Made by a program: the position numbers and the translations under genes
Shown: piece by piece, positions 35,422 through 45,282 of the stretch
Layout of the letters: each line of letters opens with the position of its first letter
Position numbering within the stretch: the stretch's first letter is position 1
NCBI GenBank assembly: GCA_016208165.1
Contig: JACQYL010000011.1
Coordinates: forward strand, 1 to 61,946
Source of the DNA: Deltaproteobacteria bacterium
GTDB taxonomy: Bacteria; Desulfobacterota; Desulfarculia; JACQYL01
Length of the DNA stretch: 61,946 nt
Reading direction: 5' to 3'
The notes under the pieces: generated by a model
Database searches by the model: none
What the model was told of the DNA's origin: nothing
Seen by the model: only the letters and a program-made list of their open reading frames with translations

Positions 35422-35431
35422 GGGAGCATTC

Positions 35432-37828
35432 CTACCTGTCCGTGTCGGGCATAACGTAATCGACCGAACCGATGATGGCGATGAGGTTGGCGATGGGTTC
35501 GCCCACAGCCATCAACGGCATGGCCTGAATATGAGCAAAATCGGGTGTACGGATCCGCATCCGATAAGCCATGTTGAGACCGTCACTTACTACGTAATAG
35601 CCCTGTTCTCCTCGTGGACTTTCAGTGGTCAGGTAGGCCTCACCACGGGGGATCTTGGGGCCGCGGGTCACGTTGATAAAATGGTGGATCAGGGTCTCGA
35701 TGTCTCTCAGGGTCTCATTTTTCGGGGGAATGGCGTATCGGTAATCATCGGTCACATAACGGCCCGGAGGCATCTGCGCGGCGGCCTGCTCGACGATTCG
35801 CAGGCTCTGGCGCATTTCTTCGATTCGGACCAGATACCGTGCGTAACTGTCTCCCTCGCTGAAGCAGGGAACATCGAAGTCGAACGCTTCGTAACCCGAG
35901 TACGGCATGCTCTTACGCACGTCCCAATCCAGACCGCTGCCGCGCAGGACCGGCCCAGAAATTCCCCATTCGATGGCGTCATCCAATGAGAGATAACCCA
36001 CGTCACGGGTTCGGCCCTCGAAAATGGCGTTGTGCGTCAGCAGTGACTCGTACGCTTTGATGCGGTCAGGAAACACACGCACAAAGTGGTCCACGGCTTC
36101 CTTCCACCCTTCCGGAAGGTCGGCCGCCAATCCGCCCAGTCGAAACCAGGCCGGATGCAGCCGGGCGCCGGTAATGAGCTCGACGATGTCCATGATCCTT
36201 TCGCGATCGCTCACCGTGTAAAAGACGGGACTCATGGCGCCCGTGTCGTGGGCGAGTTCTCCGAGCCACATCAGATGGTTGCTGATACGAAAGAACTCCG
36301 AAAGCATCACCCGTATGAATTGGGCCCTGTCAGGAACTTTGATATCCGCCAGCGTCTCCACGGAGAGTACGTAGGACATATTGTTGGCCGCACCACTGAG
36401 GTAGTCCACCCGGTCCGTGTAGGGCATGAATTGGTGCCAGGACTGGCGTTCACCGATTTTCTCGACGCCCCGGTGGTGGTAGCCGATATCCATGTCCAGG
36501 CCGCGGATCGACTCTCCTCGGGCCAGCAGGATAAAGCGCATGAGGCCGTGGGCGCCCACGTGGTGAGGACCGATATTGAGCAGATACTCCTCGTCGCCCT
36601 GAGGGGCGAAATAGTCGCCGGCATCGAGGGGCTGGAGCCTTTCAGCATCCGCGCGGGTGTAGGGGGCCATTTCCGTCGCCCGCCCGGGAAAGCTTTTCCG
36701 CAGGCTGTGCCCTTCCCAATCGGGGGGCATGATGAGCCGGCGCAGCCTGGGATGGCCCTGGAATCCTATTCCGAAGTGATCGAACACCTCCCGTTCGTAC
36801 CAGTTGGCGGAGGGCCAGATCTCCGTGATGCTTGGAGCGATGGGGTCCTTTCCGTACAGGGGGACCTTCAGACGCACCCGGCCGGCGGAATCGTAGGAAA
36901 GCAGATGATATACCAGGGTGTAGTCCGGGTATTCCTTTGGATTGCGGCGGGCGGACTCGTCAATGGCCGTCAGATCGTCCAGCCGCCGGAATTTTGGATT
37001 GGATTCCGTCTTCAGAAAACGCAAGACGTCCTTTAGAGACGCAGCTTCCACATGCAAGGTGAGCATGTCGGAAGTGTACGGCGTTTGCCGTATACGATCT
37101 CCAAACCGCTCCTTCAGAGAAGCGGCCAACCGACGGTCCCTCTCGCTGATTTCGATGCGGCGCGGAGGCGGGGTCCACATGAGATCGGAGCGGCTCTCCC
37201 AAAATGCCGGCGGCGTCACGGCCGTGCCCCGGGGCGGTGTACCGTGGTAACCGGGTCCGCGGGGTTCGCGGGACTTGGTGACTCCGTCCACGAGGATCGC
37301 TTTTTGGCTACCCTGGGTTCCTCCCGAAAGGCGGAGGATGGACCGGAGAGGTCTCTCCTCGGACGATATCTTTTTCTGAAGAAGCATCAGCCCTTGCATG
37401 ACGGCTTCGGGCCGGGGAGGACACCCCGGAATATACACATCGACTGGGAGGATCTGGTCGATCCCCTGGACAACGCTATACACATCGTACATACCGCCGC
37501 AGTTGGAGCAGGAGCCCATGGACATGACCCACTTGGGTTCGGGCATCTGCTCGTACAACCGAAGGATCACAGGCGCCATTTTTTTAAAAATGGTGCCCGA
37601 AGTGATGAGAAGATCCGATTGTCGCGGAGTGCCACGCAGGACCTCGGCCCCGAATCGGCTGATGTCGTACCGCGATGTGTATGTGACCATCTGCTCGATG
37701 AAACAGCAGGAAAGACCGAAAAACATGGGCCATAGACTGTACCCGCGACACCAGTTGATAAGATCGTTGATCTTACTTTCGATAAAATCTTCAACGTCTT
37801 GTGGCGCTTTTACTCTGCCTTCTTCCAA
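35432..37828 (-). CDS. nuoBCD: Fused NADH-quinone oxidoreductase subunits B, C and D
   Basis: A 798-residue triple fusion. Residues 1-185 are NuoB with the N2 ligands Cys41-Cys42 (GLSCCFIEQ), Cys107 and Cys136 (IPGCPPRPE); the spacings of 65 and 29 match NuoB. A Gly/Pro-rich linker (about 186-225) leads to NuoC (about 230-400, with [16 protein letters not shown] and the end [11 protein letters not shown]). NuoD follows (about 405-798, with [17 protein letters not shown] and [20 protein letters not shown]). Start TTG, supported by AAGGAG 7 bases before; it overlaps nuoA by 19 bases. CD fusions are well known; BCD in one chain is rarer. Confidence 0.93.
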   Translation of the reverse strand: MEEGRVKAPQDVEDFIESKINDLINWCRGYSLWPMFFGLSCCFIEQMVTYTSRYDISRFGAEVLRGTPRQSDLLITSGTIFKKMAPVILRLYEQMPEPKWVMSMGSCSNCGGMYDVYSVVQGIDQILPVDVYIPGCPPRPEAVMQGLMLLQKKISSEERPLRSILRLSGGTQGSQKAILVDGVTKSREPRGPGYHGTPPRGTAVTPPAFWESRSDLMWTPPPRRIEISERDRRLAASLKERFGDRIRQTPYTSDMLTLHVEAASLKDVLRFLKTESNPKFRRLDDLTAIDESARRNPKEYPDYTLVYHLLSYDSAGRVRLKVPLYGKDPIAPSITEIWPSANWYEREVFDHFGIGFQGHPRLRRLIMPPDWEGHSLRKSFPGRATEMAPYTRADAERLQPLDAGDYFAPQGDEEYLLNIGPHHVGAHGLMRFILLARGESIRGLDMDIGYHHRGVEKIGERQSWHQFMPYTDRVDYLSGAANNMSYVLSVETLADIKVPDRAQFIRVMLSEFFRISNHLMWLGELAHDTGAMSPVFYTVSDRERIMDIVELITGARLHPAWFRLGGLAADLPEGWKEAVDHFVRVFPDRIKAYESLLTHNAIFEGRTRDVGYLSLDDAIEWGISGPVLRGSGLDWDVRKSMPYSGYEAFDFDVPCFSEGDSYARYLVRIEEMRQSLRIVEQAAAQMPPGRYVTDDYRYAIPPKNETLRDIETLIHHFINVTRGPKIPRGEAYLTTESPRGEQGYYVVSDGLNMAYRMRIRTPDFAHIQAMPLMAVGEPIANLIAIIGSVDYVMPDTDR

Positions 37829-38196
37829 TCAAGCGCTCCTTTTTTCCAGACATAGAAGAGACTGAACAGTAGCACGACAATAAAGAACGTGATCCTCAGA
37901 TAACCAATCCAGCCCAGTTGCTCGAACGCCACAGCCCAGGAAAATATGAAGGCGGCCTCCACGTCGAAAATCAAAAAGAAGATGGCCACCAGGTAAAAAG
38001 GGATAGGGTAGTGAAACCGAGCCGAACCCGTGGGGATGATGCCGCACTCGTAGGGGCGTGCTTTTTCCGGGCTTGGTTTCTTCTCCCCGAGCCGGCTACA
38101 GAAGAAAAGCAGGATCCCCGTCATCGCCAGGACCACCGCCGTGTAGGCGAAAAGACTTAGAATACCCGGTTCCCAAGGTGAGAAGCCGTTAGACAC
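37810..38196 (-). CDS. nuoA: NADH-quinone oxidoreductase subunit A
   Basis: A 128-residue subunit with three membrane helices and the conserved [20 protein letters not shown] loop between helix 1 and 2 (Glu-Cys-Gly near the quinone site). I chose the GTG at 38196 because GGGAGG lies 6 bases upstream; the frame extends 15 codons further to an ATG without such a site. First gene of the nuo operon. Confidence 0.92.
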   Translation of the reverse strand: MSNGFSPWEPGILSLFAYTAVVLAMTGILLFFCSRLGEKKPSPEKARPYECGIIPTGSARFHYPIPFYLVAIFFLIFDVEAAFIFSWAVAFEQLGWIGYLRITFFIVVLLFSLFYVWKKGALDWKKAE

Positions 38197-38269
38197 GGAT
38201 CGCCTCCCTTGCGTTGGTAAGAACAGCCTTTGGATGATCAAGAGCTTAGGAACTTATCCGATTTTTTCT

Positions 38270-38318
38270 GCTTTCACGAACCTGTGAAAGCTTCACTCCG
38301 GATGTGGGTCATATTATA
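38270..38318 (-). promoter_or_regulatory. Probable nuo operon promoter and leader hairpin
   Basis: A perfect TATAAT lies on the minus strand at 38313-38318, with AT-rich sequence upstream but no strong -35 at the ideal distance. In the leader that would follow, an 8-bp perfect stem (GCTTTCAC / GTGAAAGC, loop AGGTTC on the minus strand) lies at 38270-38291, about 75 bases before the nuoA start. No T-run follows it on this strand, so it is not a classical terminator; it may protect or regulate the message. Confidence 0.5.
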
Positions 38319-38412
38319 CAGGTTAAATGAGAATATATATACAATCGAAGGGTGAAAGATCGAGCCGACCGCGCCATAAGGACGTTGTCGCTCACGGACT
38401 TGCGAGGGATCT

Positions 38413-39828
38413 TCACGACTCCCAATCCGTGTGAAACGTTCCTTCCGCATCGGTCCTTTCGTATCTGTGTGCTCCAAAATAGTCCCTCTGAGCCATGATC
38501 AGATTGGCGGGAAGTCGAATGCTCCTGTAAGAGTCGTAGTAGGCAAGCGCAGACATGAACCCTGGAACCGGAATGCCGAGTTCGACTCCGGTGCACACCA
38601 CACTCCGGAGGTGTTCTTGCGCTTGCAGAAGGCGTTCGCCTATCTCCGGGGAAAGGGTCAAATTCTCCAGGTCCGGCTGCATCCGGAATGCGTGACGAAT
38701 GTCTTCAAGCAGGGCGGCTCGAATGATGCACCCCCCTCTCCAGATTCGGGCCACCGCTTCCATGTCCAGGTCGTATTCGTACGTGAGGGAAGCTCTCCTC
38801 AGCAGGCTCATTCCTTGTGCATACGTTAGAAGGACGGCGGCAAAGAGCGCCTTTTCCAGCTCTTGTATGAAGATTTCCCGAATTCCAGTGAACGAGTTGG
38901 AGGGTCCCCTGAGCGCTGCGCCCGCCTTCCGGCGTTCTGAAGCGTAATCCGACATGTTCCTCATCGCGACTGCAATGTCAATTGTAGGAACAGGAACCTG
39001 CAAATCCAGCGCGTCCCTGGAGGTCCATTTACCCGTACCCTTCTGGCGGGCGCGATCGAGGATCATGTCGAGCAGAGGATTGCCGCTTTTGCCGTCTTTT
39101 TGGCCCAGGATCCGAGCCGTGATTTCGATGAGGTAACTGTCCAATATTCCCGCGTTCCATTCTTCATAGATCGATTGCAGGTGTTCAATGTCAAAACCGA
39201 GGCCCCGTCTGAGAAGATCATAACTCTCGGCAATGAGCTGAATAATCCCGTACTCGATGCCGTTGTGAACCATCTTCACATAATGTCCCGAAGACCGGGG
39301 ACCGAGATAGGCAACACAGGGTTCTCCTTTTACCCGGGCGGCGGAAGGCTCCAGGATGGTTCGGACCCGTTCGAAGGCTTCTTTTGGTCCCCCCGGCATC
39401 AGACTGGGACCATGACGGGCGCCGGACTCGCCTCCCGAGACCCCCATGCCGAGGAAGAGAACGCCTTCCTTCGAAAGCGACTCTTCCCTCCTGTCGGTAT
39501 CCTTGAAGTGGGAGTTTCCACAGTCGATGATCAGGTCTCCGGATTCAAGGTTTCTCACCAGTTCGCTGATCACCTCATCCACCGCATCCCCCGCTGGAAC
39601 AAACAGGAGGATTGCTCGGGGTTTCTTCAGGATTCCGATGAATTCTTCCAGAGTATATCCTGCTTCAATCGATCGATGACCCGCCTCGTCGCTCATGAAC
39701 AGGCGGGTCTTTTCTTCCGTCCGGTTGTAGACTGCCACGTGAAAACCCTTGTCGGCCATGTTAAGGGCAAAGTTCTTGCCCATGACCCCCAGGCCTACCA
39801 ATCCGATGTCGCATGATCTGTCGGTCAT
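38413..39828 (-). CDS. gnd: 6-phosphogluconate dehydrogenase, decarboxylating
   Basis: A 471-residue NADP-type enzyme that converts 6-phosphogluconate to ribulose 5-phosphate. N-terminal Rossmann motif GLVGLGVMGKNFALNMADKG (about 9-28) with NRT after the second strand, substrate motif MGVSGGESGARHGPSLMPGG (about 128-147), and the all-helical C-terminal domain with VKMVHNGIEYG. The length fits the long (decarboxylating, dimeric) class. GGTGGG precedes the ATG. It lies downstream of tal and tkt on the same strand, about 170 bases upstream of nuoA's promoter region. Confidence 0.93.
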   Translation of the reverse strand: MTDRSCDIGLVGLGVMGKNFALNMADKGFHVAVYNRTEEKTRLFMSDEAGHRSIEAGYTLEEFIGILKKPRAILLFVPAGDAVDEVISELVRNLESGDLIIDCGNSHFKDTDRREESLSKEGVLFLGMGVSGGESGARHGPSLMPGGPKEAFERVRTILEPSAARVKGEPCVAYLGPRSSGHYVKMVHNGIEYGIIQLIAESYDLLRRGLGFDIEHLQSIYEEWNAGILDSYLIEITARILGQKDGKSGNPLLDMILDRARQKGTGKWTSRDALDLQVPVPTIDIAVAMRNMSDYASERRKAGAALRGPSNSFTGIREIFIQELEKALFAAVLLTYAQGMSLLRRASLTYEYDLDMEAVARIWRGGCIIRAALLEDIRHAFRMQPDLENLTLSPEIGERLLQAQEHLRSVVCTGVELGIPVPGFMSALAYYDSYRSIRLPANLIMAQRDYFGAHRYERTDAEGTFHTDWES

Positions 39829-40013
39829 GTATTCCCACCTCGTTGTTCTTCAAGCGGATCGCCGATGCCCGGACCGAGAATGCCGACGGGATCTTCACTC
39901 ATAGCGATCTTCCTCCGGCGAGCGCCTCTTGAAGGATTTTCCTGAACTGAACAATCCCCCGGCGGCAGCGTCTTTCTCCAAATGCCCGATCGTTTCACGA
40001 ACCGCTCTCTCAT
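39825..40013 (-). CDS. Uncertain small open frame between tal and gnd
   Basis: A 62-residue, Arg/Gly/Pro-rich frame without any recognised domain. Its stop overlaps the gnd start by 4 bases (ATGA), an arrangement typical of real coupled genes, which is the only reason to list it. It could serve as a translated leader for gnd or be spurious filler in a 212-base gap. Confidence 0.25.
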   Translation of the reverse strand: MRERFVKRSGIWRKTLPPGDCSVQENPSRGARRRKIAMSEDPVGILGPGIGDPLEEQRGGNT

Positions 40014-40040
40014 AGCCTCCCGGTTCGAGTGGTCGGGCGT

Positions 40041-41174
40041 CTACCCTTTCCGCCGGGCGGCGGCGCGCTTTTCTTCAAGGTTCGACATCAAATTGTCATA
40101 GGGTTGGTTGAACTTTTCGATGCCTTCGTCTTCCAGTTGCCTGGTCACCTGATCGATGTCGATACCCAGGTCGGATAAGCGTTCGAGCACTTCTCCGGCG
40201 GCTTCAAGGTCGTCTTCCAGCCTCGGGGCCGGGTTTCCATGATCTCGATAAGCGTTGAGCGTTTCCTGAGGCAAGGTGTTGATGGTTTCCGGACCGATCA
40301 ACGGCTCGACGTACTTCACATCGTAGTAATTCGGATTCTTGGTGCTCGTGCTGGCCCACAATACTCTCTGGGGTCGGGCTCCTTCTTCCTGCAACTCACG
40401 GAACCGCTTTCCACCAAAAATCTCCTTGTAGATCCGGTAGGCCTCCTTGGCGCTGGCAATAGCCACTTGGCCAAGGACTGCCTTCGCAACCGCCGCCTTG
40501 GGACCGCCTTCCTTGATCAAATTCTCGAGCATGGGATCGACGAGCACGTCGATCCGGCTCAGGAAAAAGCTGGCCACCGACGAAATTGTATCGAGCGATC
40601 TTCCTGCCTTGGCTCTGTCTTCCAAGCCGAGTATGAAAGCCTGAGCCACTTCGCGGTGCCTCGGGAGACCGAAAAGCAAGGTCACGTTGACATTGATCCC
40701 TTCGCTGATCAGTTGACGGATGCATTGAAGCCCTTCTTTGGTGGCAGGGACCTTGACGAATACGTTGGGTCGATTCAATAACTTCCACAACCGGCGAGCT
40801 TCCGAATTGGTTCCTTCGACGTCCCGAGCCAGATGGGGGTTGACTTCAAGGCTCACAAATCCCGCTTTGCCTTCGGATTCATCGTATACGGGTAGAAACA
40901 GGTCCGACGCGTCCTGAATGTCTTTTACCGTCAGCGCCTCGTAGATTTCTTCCTTGCTCTTTCCTTCCAAGGCGAGCGTCCTGACGTCATCGTCATAATC
41001 TTGGCTTCCGGTGATGGCTTTGTCAAAAATACTCGGGTTTGAGGTCATCCCCCGAAGGCCGTCTCGTTCAATAAGCTCCTGTAATTCGCCGGAGGCGATC
41101 ATCTTTCGGCTCAAATAATCCAGCCAAATGCTCTGGCCCAGGTCCCGGACTTTGAGTAACGGATTCTCTTTCAT
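40041..41174 (-). CDS. tal: Transaldolase, long-type
   Basis: A 377-residue transaldolase of the longer class (similar in size to actinobacterial and cyanobacterial Tal). It moves a dihydroxyacetone unit between sugar phosphates through a Schiff base; the lysine sits in NVFVKVPATKEG (about 136-147). Other marks are GMTSNPSIFDKAI near the N-terminus and the late VLWASTSTKNPNY. GAGGAAGG precedes the ATG. The tkt gene ends 109 bases upstream, so one operon is likely. Confidence 0.92.
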   Translation of the reverse strand: MKENPLLKVRDLGQSIWLDYLSRKMIASGELQELIERDGLRGMTSNPSIFDKAITGSQDYDDDVRTLALEGKSKEEIYEALTVKDIQDASDLFLPVYDESEGKAGFVSLEVNPHLARDVEGTNSEARRLWKLLNRPNVFVKVPATKEGLQCIRQLISEGINVNVTLLFGLPRHREVAQAFILGLEDRAKAGRSLDTISSVASFFLSRIDVLVDPMLENLIKEGGPKAAVAKAVLGQVAIASAKEAYRIYKEIFGGKRFRELQEEGARPQRVLWASTSTKNPNYYDVKYVEPLIGPETINTLPQETLNAYRDHGNPAPRLEDDLEAAGEVLERLSDLGIDIDQVTRQLEDEGIEKFNQPYDNLMSNLEEKRAAARRKG

Positions 41175-41283
41175 GGTTTTCCTTCCTCTTTCAGTCTAAA
41201 CCTAATGATTGGAAATCAACAGTCGACGCTTGGCCAACTTGCCTTCCAAACTATTTCAGAGATCTCGCATGACGCCGGGCCGA

Positions 41284-43122
41284 TCAGCCCAACTTCTCTT
41301 TAACCGTTCCGACGATGGCCTTACTGGAAATACCTTCATAATCCAAGAGCTCGGAAGGTTTTCCGCTCCTCGGTCTTTTGTGCACCGCCAGAGAGTGGAC
41401 AGGCGTCGCCGAGCCGGAGAGAACGCTTTTGACCGCTTCCCCTAGGCCTCCTTCCGGATAATGATCCTCGACGGTGACGATAAGGCCGGTATCCAGCGCG
41501 GCGGTTTGCAGCGTCTCTCTGTCTATGGGTTTCACGCTGTACAGGTCTATGACCCGGACCGCGATGCCTTGTTTTTTCAGCTCCCCATGTGCGGCCAAGC
41601 ACTCATGCAGGGTCACTCCGGCGCCGATCAATGTGGCTTTGTCATGGTCGCTTGTTCTCAGGGTTTTGGATCCTCCGATGGGGAAGGTTTCATCGTTATC
41701 GTAAATGACCGGGGCGCCGCCACGAGTCGTACGAATGTACACGATGCCTTCATGCCCGGCCGCTGCTTCCACCAGCCGGTCGGCGGATACCGCATCGCAG
41801 GGGTAGAGGACCACGCTTTCCAGGATCGAACGAAACAGGGCGATATCCTCGAGTCCCATCTGGGAGGGGCCGTCCTGCCCGATGGACACCCCCGCGTGGG
41901 ATCCCGCGAATTTGATGTTGGCGTTCGAGTAGGGGCTCATGCGGATCTGGTCGAAGGCCCGGCTCATGAAGGCGCCGAAGGTGGAAACAAAAGGTAGCTT
42001 TCCGCGGGTGGCAAGACCTAAAGCCGCCCCCACCATATTTTGCTCTGCAACGAACATTTCGAAAAAACGTTGGGGATGCTCTTTCTTGAAGTATTCAGCT
42101 TGGGTGGAATTACTCACTTCGCCGTCAAGGCTGACCAGGTTCGGGAATTGTGGGAAGACCCGTTTCAGTGCATTTCCATACGCGTTCCGGGTTGGAATGG
42201 ATTCCCCTTTCCGGTAGGACGTTGCCGCCGCCATTCTCCTGTCGGGTTCTTCAGGTCTCAGATCCCGGGGTTTCGCGATCTCTCCCCGAACCGATGTATC
42301 CACTTCGCCCATTTCCTTGAGCGCTTTCTCCAGATCCGCCTTGCTCAAGGCCTTGCCGTGCCAGCCGTCCTTGTCTTCCACAAAGGAGACCCCCTTACCT
42401 TTGATGGTCTTGGCAATGACCATGACGGGCCTTTCCGTCACGGCGGAGGCTCTCTTGTAGGCATCCAGGACTTCCTCGAACGAGTGACCGTCAATCAGGA
42501 TGGTTTCCCATCCGAAAGCGGAAATCCTTTGCCGGTAGGCCTCCAGGTCATGACCGTACATGGTTTCCCCACGCTGGCCCAGACGATTTACATCGAGGAT
42601 GCCTACGAGGTTGTCCAGCTTATAATAGGCCGCCAGTTGCAGAGCCTCCCATTGAGAACCCTCCGCCATTTCACTGTCGCCGAGGAGCACGTACGTCCTG
42701 TAAGGAAGCTCGTCCAGATACTTTGCATTCAGTGCGATGCCCAGACCGATGGACAGGCCCTGTCCCAGCGAACCGGTAGCCGCTTCCGTGAAGGGGAACG
42801 CAACAGTGGGATGCCCTTCCAAGGGACTGCCGAATTCCCTGTAGGTCATCATTTCTTCCGCTGTCACCTTTCCCGCGGCAAGCCACAACGCATAAAAGAG
42901 CGGCGAGGCATGTCCCTTGGAAAAGAGCAGACGGTCGTTGTTGGGGTGCTCAGGATGATCCGGATCGAAGCGGAATAGGCCTCCGAACATAAGCCCTGCC
43001 ATCAGTTCCGTGGCCGACAGGGAAGAAGTGGGATGGCCCGAACCGGCCTTTGTTGTAGCGGTTAGGATATAGTAGCGGATCAGCTTCGCTAATTTTTCCA
43101 GTTTTTCAAGCTTGTCCGACAT
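41284..43122 (-). CDS. tkt: Transketolase
   Basis: A 612-residue thiamine-diphosphate enzyme in one chain, a little shorter than E. coli TktA (about 660). N-terminal part: AGSGHPTSSLSATELMAGL, then the cofactor region LGDSEMAEGSQWEAL...NLVGILDVNRLGQ (GDG(S/E)-type motif with ~30-residue spacing to the N). C-terminal pyrimidine-binding and transketolase-C domains follow (MFVAEQNMVGAALGLATRGK, with the catalytic Glu). AGAGGAGAA precedes the ATG. It provides the non-oxidative branch together with tal. Confidence 0.92.
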   Translation of the reverse strand: MSDKLEKLEKLAKLIRYYILTATTKAGSGHPTSSLSATELMAGLMFGGLFRFDPDHPEHPNNDRLLFSKGHASPLFYALWLAAGKVTAEEMMTYREFGSPLEGHPTVAFPFTEAATGSLGQGLSIGLGIALNAKYLDELPYRTYVLLGDSEMAEGSQWEALQLAAYYKLDNLVGILDVNRLGQRGETMYGHDLEAYRQRISAFGWETILIDGHSFEEVLDAYKRASAVTERPVMVIAKTIKGKGVSFVEDKDGWHGKALSKADLEKALKEMGEVDTSVRGEIAKPRDLRPEEPDRRMAAATSYRKGESIPTRNAYGNALKRVFPQFPNLVSLDGEVSNSTQAEYFKKEHPQRFFEMFVAEQNMVGAALGLATRGKLPFVSTFGAFMSRAFDQIRMSPYSNANIKFAGSHAGVSIGQDGPSQMGLEDIALFRSILESVVLYPCDAVSADRLVEAAAGHEGIVYIRTTRGGAPVIYDNDETFPIGGSKTLRTSDHDKATLIGAGVTLHECLAAHGELKKQGIAVRVIDLYSVKPIDRETLQTAALDTGLIVTVEDHYPEGGLGEAVKSVLSGSATPVHSLAVHKRPRSGKPSELLDYEGISSKAIVGTVKEKLG

Positions 43123-43646
43123 GGTATTTCTCCTCTTGACTGCATGTTGCAGAAAATAATCTCCCGGTGCGATGTATTGAGAACAGAATAGTAGGACTTT
43201 ATTTCAAAAGAATCCATTCAGTCCTGTATTTAAGGATTATGAGGATGGTATCTTTTTGATCAACGGAACAAGACCGGAGACGAAAACGATCTCGAGTACA
43301 CTCACAGAGAAAGAAATCCGACGCCCGGAGAAAACTAGAACTCGAGCGTCTTCCCCGGCAGGGACGAACACCTTTGATTTCAAGGAATTCATCGGAGTGT
43401 ACGGGCTGCAGGAGGCGGCAAATAGTGTATCGTTTGCCTGAGAATGCACCATGGACCCTATTCCTTGGCATGATCCGACATGAGATAGGAAACAGAATAA
43501 GGGCGACTCGTTACCGGGGGAGACGGCCGAGGCTCCCATCCTGAAAGAACGCCCTCACGGAAATTGAACGGGAAGCCTGGATGAGAAAGCCGGCGCCGAC
43601 AATGCGTGGCCTTATTATAGGGAGGCCTGCGTGGAGGAGACAAACC
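43123..43646. other. Divergent intergenic region between tkt and zwf
   Basis: 524 bases that must hold both promoters. Overlapping short frames on both strands have no ribosome binding sites or family matches. No clear operator palindrome is seen. Confidence 0.5.
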
Positions 43647-45203
43647 ATGAAAGCGAACGCACATCTTGATCCTACCGTATTCATCATTTTCGGCGCCGCA
43701 GGGGATCTCACCCAGCGCAAGCTGATGCCTGCGCTTCACAACCTCTTTCTCGACGGGTTACTGCCCGAGCGGTTTGAAGTCATCGGAATCGGTCATGGAG
43801 ACATGAATGACGAGAACTTCCGAAACCATCTGCGTGATGGGGTAAAAACGTTTTCACGCCGGGGCCGGGCCGACTCGGAATCGTGGGAATCCTTTGCGTC
43901 GCATCTGAAATTCCTGAAGGTCGACCTGAGCAAGAAAAAGGCCTATACCGACCTTGCGAAAAAACTTGCGGCACAGGACAAGGCCTTTAAGACACGGGCA
44001 AACAGGATTTTTTACCTTGCTTTGCCGCCCGGGATGATCGAGACGGTGACCCAAGGACTGGCTGGAGCAAATTTACATCAGGACAGGGAGCGGGACCGAA
44101 TTGTCGTAGAAAAGCCTTTTGGCCGCGACCTGGATTCTGCTCGGAAACTGAACCGGATCCTCTCCGATGTGTTCCGCGAATCACAGATATTTCGTATCGA
44201 CCACTACCTTGGAAAAGAAACGGTTCAGAACATTCTTGCTTTCCGCTTCGGCAACACCCTTTTCGAGCCCGTGTGGAACAGGCGCTATATCGATCACGTA
44301 CAGATTACGGTTGCGGAACAAGTGGGAGTCGAGCATCGAGGCCATTATTACGACAGCGCCGGAGCATTGAGGGACATGGTGCAAAGCCATTTGCTTCAGA
44401 TCCTGTGCCTGGTGGCCATGGAAGCTCCTGTCTCGTTGGCGGATGACGAAATTCGCAACAAGAAGGTGGACGTGCTTCATGCCATCCGTCCGATCGCCAC
44501 GGAACAGATCCATCAGTTTGCCGTCAGCGGCCAGTACGGCGCCGGCTGGATCGAAGGGAAGCATGTATGCGGCTATCGCGAAGAACCGAATGTCGAACCG
44601 AACTCGTTCACCGAGACTTTCGCCGCCGTGCGGCTCTTTGTAGACACATGGCGGTGGCAGGGCGTGCCCTTCTATCTGAGGACCGGCAAACGTCTTCCTG
44701 CCAGAGTCTCCGAGATATCCATTCAGTTCCGAACCGTACCTCACCAGACCTTCCCTCCGACCACGGTGCTGGATTTGCATCCGAACCGTTTGATCATCGC
44801 CATCCAGCCTGAGGAGGGCATTCTGCTTCGCTTCGAAACCAAATATCCGGGGGCAACCATGCAGCTCTCTCCGGTGACCATGCGGTTTTTCTATCACGAG
44901 GTCTTTAAAATACCTTCGCCGGATGCCTACGAGACGCTGCTGTTGGACGTCATGCTGGGGGACCGCACATTATTCATGCGGGGGGATGAGACGGAGGCGG
45001 CATGGTCGGTGATTACGCCCATTCTCGATGTTTGGGGGAGTATGAAGTTCACCGGCTTTCCCAATTACCAGGCGGGCGCCTGGGGCCCCGAAGAGGCGGA
45101 AGTCCTCATTGCTCAGGACGGGTTCAGTTGGGTCATACCCACGCTCCTCGTATGTGACGACCATGCCTCTTGCGGAGTCCGTGAGGAATCGGCGGCGAGG
45201 TAA
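43647..45203 (+). CDS. zwf: Glucose-6-phosphate dehydrogenase
   Basis: A 518-residue NADP(H)-linked enzyme, first step of the oxidative pentose phosphate route. N-terminal nucleotide motif IIFGAAGDLTQRKLMPAL (about 12-29), EKPFGRDL, and the active-site signature RIDHYLGKETVQNI with the catalytic His. The frame opens 22 codons earlier, but the ATG at 43647 has GGAGGAG upstream and starts like family members. It is divergent from tkt-tal-gnd. I see no 6-phosphogluconolactonase gene in the window. Confidence 0.93.
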   Translation: MKANAHLDPTVFIIFGAAGDLTQRKLMPALHNLFLDGLLPERFEVIGIGHGDMNDENFRNHLRDGVKTFSRRGRADSESWESFASHLKFLKVDLSKKKAYTDLAKKLAAQDKAFKTRANRIFYLALPPGMIETVTQGLAGANLHQDRERDRIVVEKPFGRDLDSARKLNRILSDVFRESQIFRIDHYLGKETVQNILAFRFGNTLFEPVWNRRYIDHVQITVAEQVGVEHRGHYYDSAGALRDMVQSHLLQILCLVAMEAPVSLADDEIRNKKVDVLHAIRPIATEQIHQFAVSGQYGAGWIEGKHVCGYREEPNVEPNSFTETFAAVRLFVDTWRWQGVPFYLRTGKRLPARVSEISIQFRTVPHQTFPPTTVLDLHPNRLIIAIQPEEGILLRFETKYPGATMQLSPVTMRFFYHEVFKIPSPDAYETLLLDVMLGDRTLFMRGDETEAAWSVITPILDVWGSMKFTGFPNYQAGAWGPEEAEVLIAQDGFSWVIPTLLVCDDHASCGVREESAAR

Positions 45204-45226
45204 GTCCGCTGAAGAATAGAAACGCA

Positions 45227-45282
45227 CAAAATCAACCCCGTCCCCCTTCCCATGCAAAATCAACTCCGTCCCCCTTCCCATG
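45227..45282. repeat. Two tandem copies of a 28-bp repeat
   Basis: The unit (45227-45254 and 45255-45282; one C/T difference) reads AAAATCAACCCCGTCCCCCT in its core. On the minus strand this is AGGGGGACGGGGTTGATTTT, close in style to the GGGGACGTCC and AAAGGGACGTTGTTTC ends of the RAYT-derived elements further right, so it may be a pair of element ends or a REP-like remnant. Confidence 0.6.
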
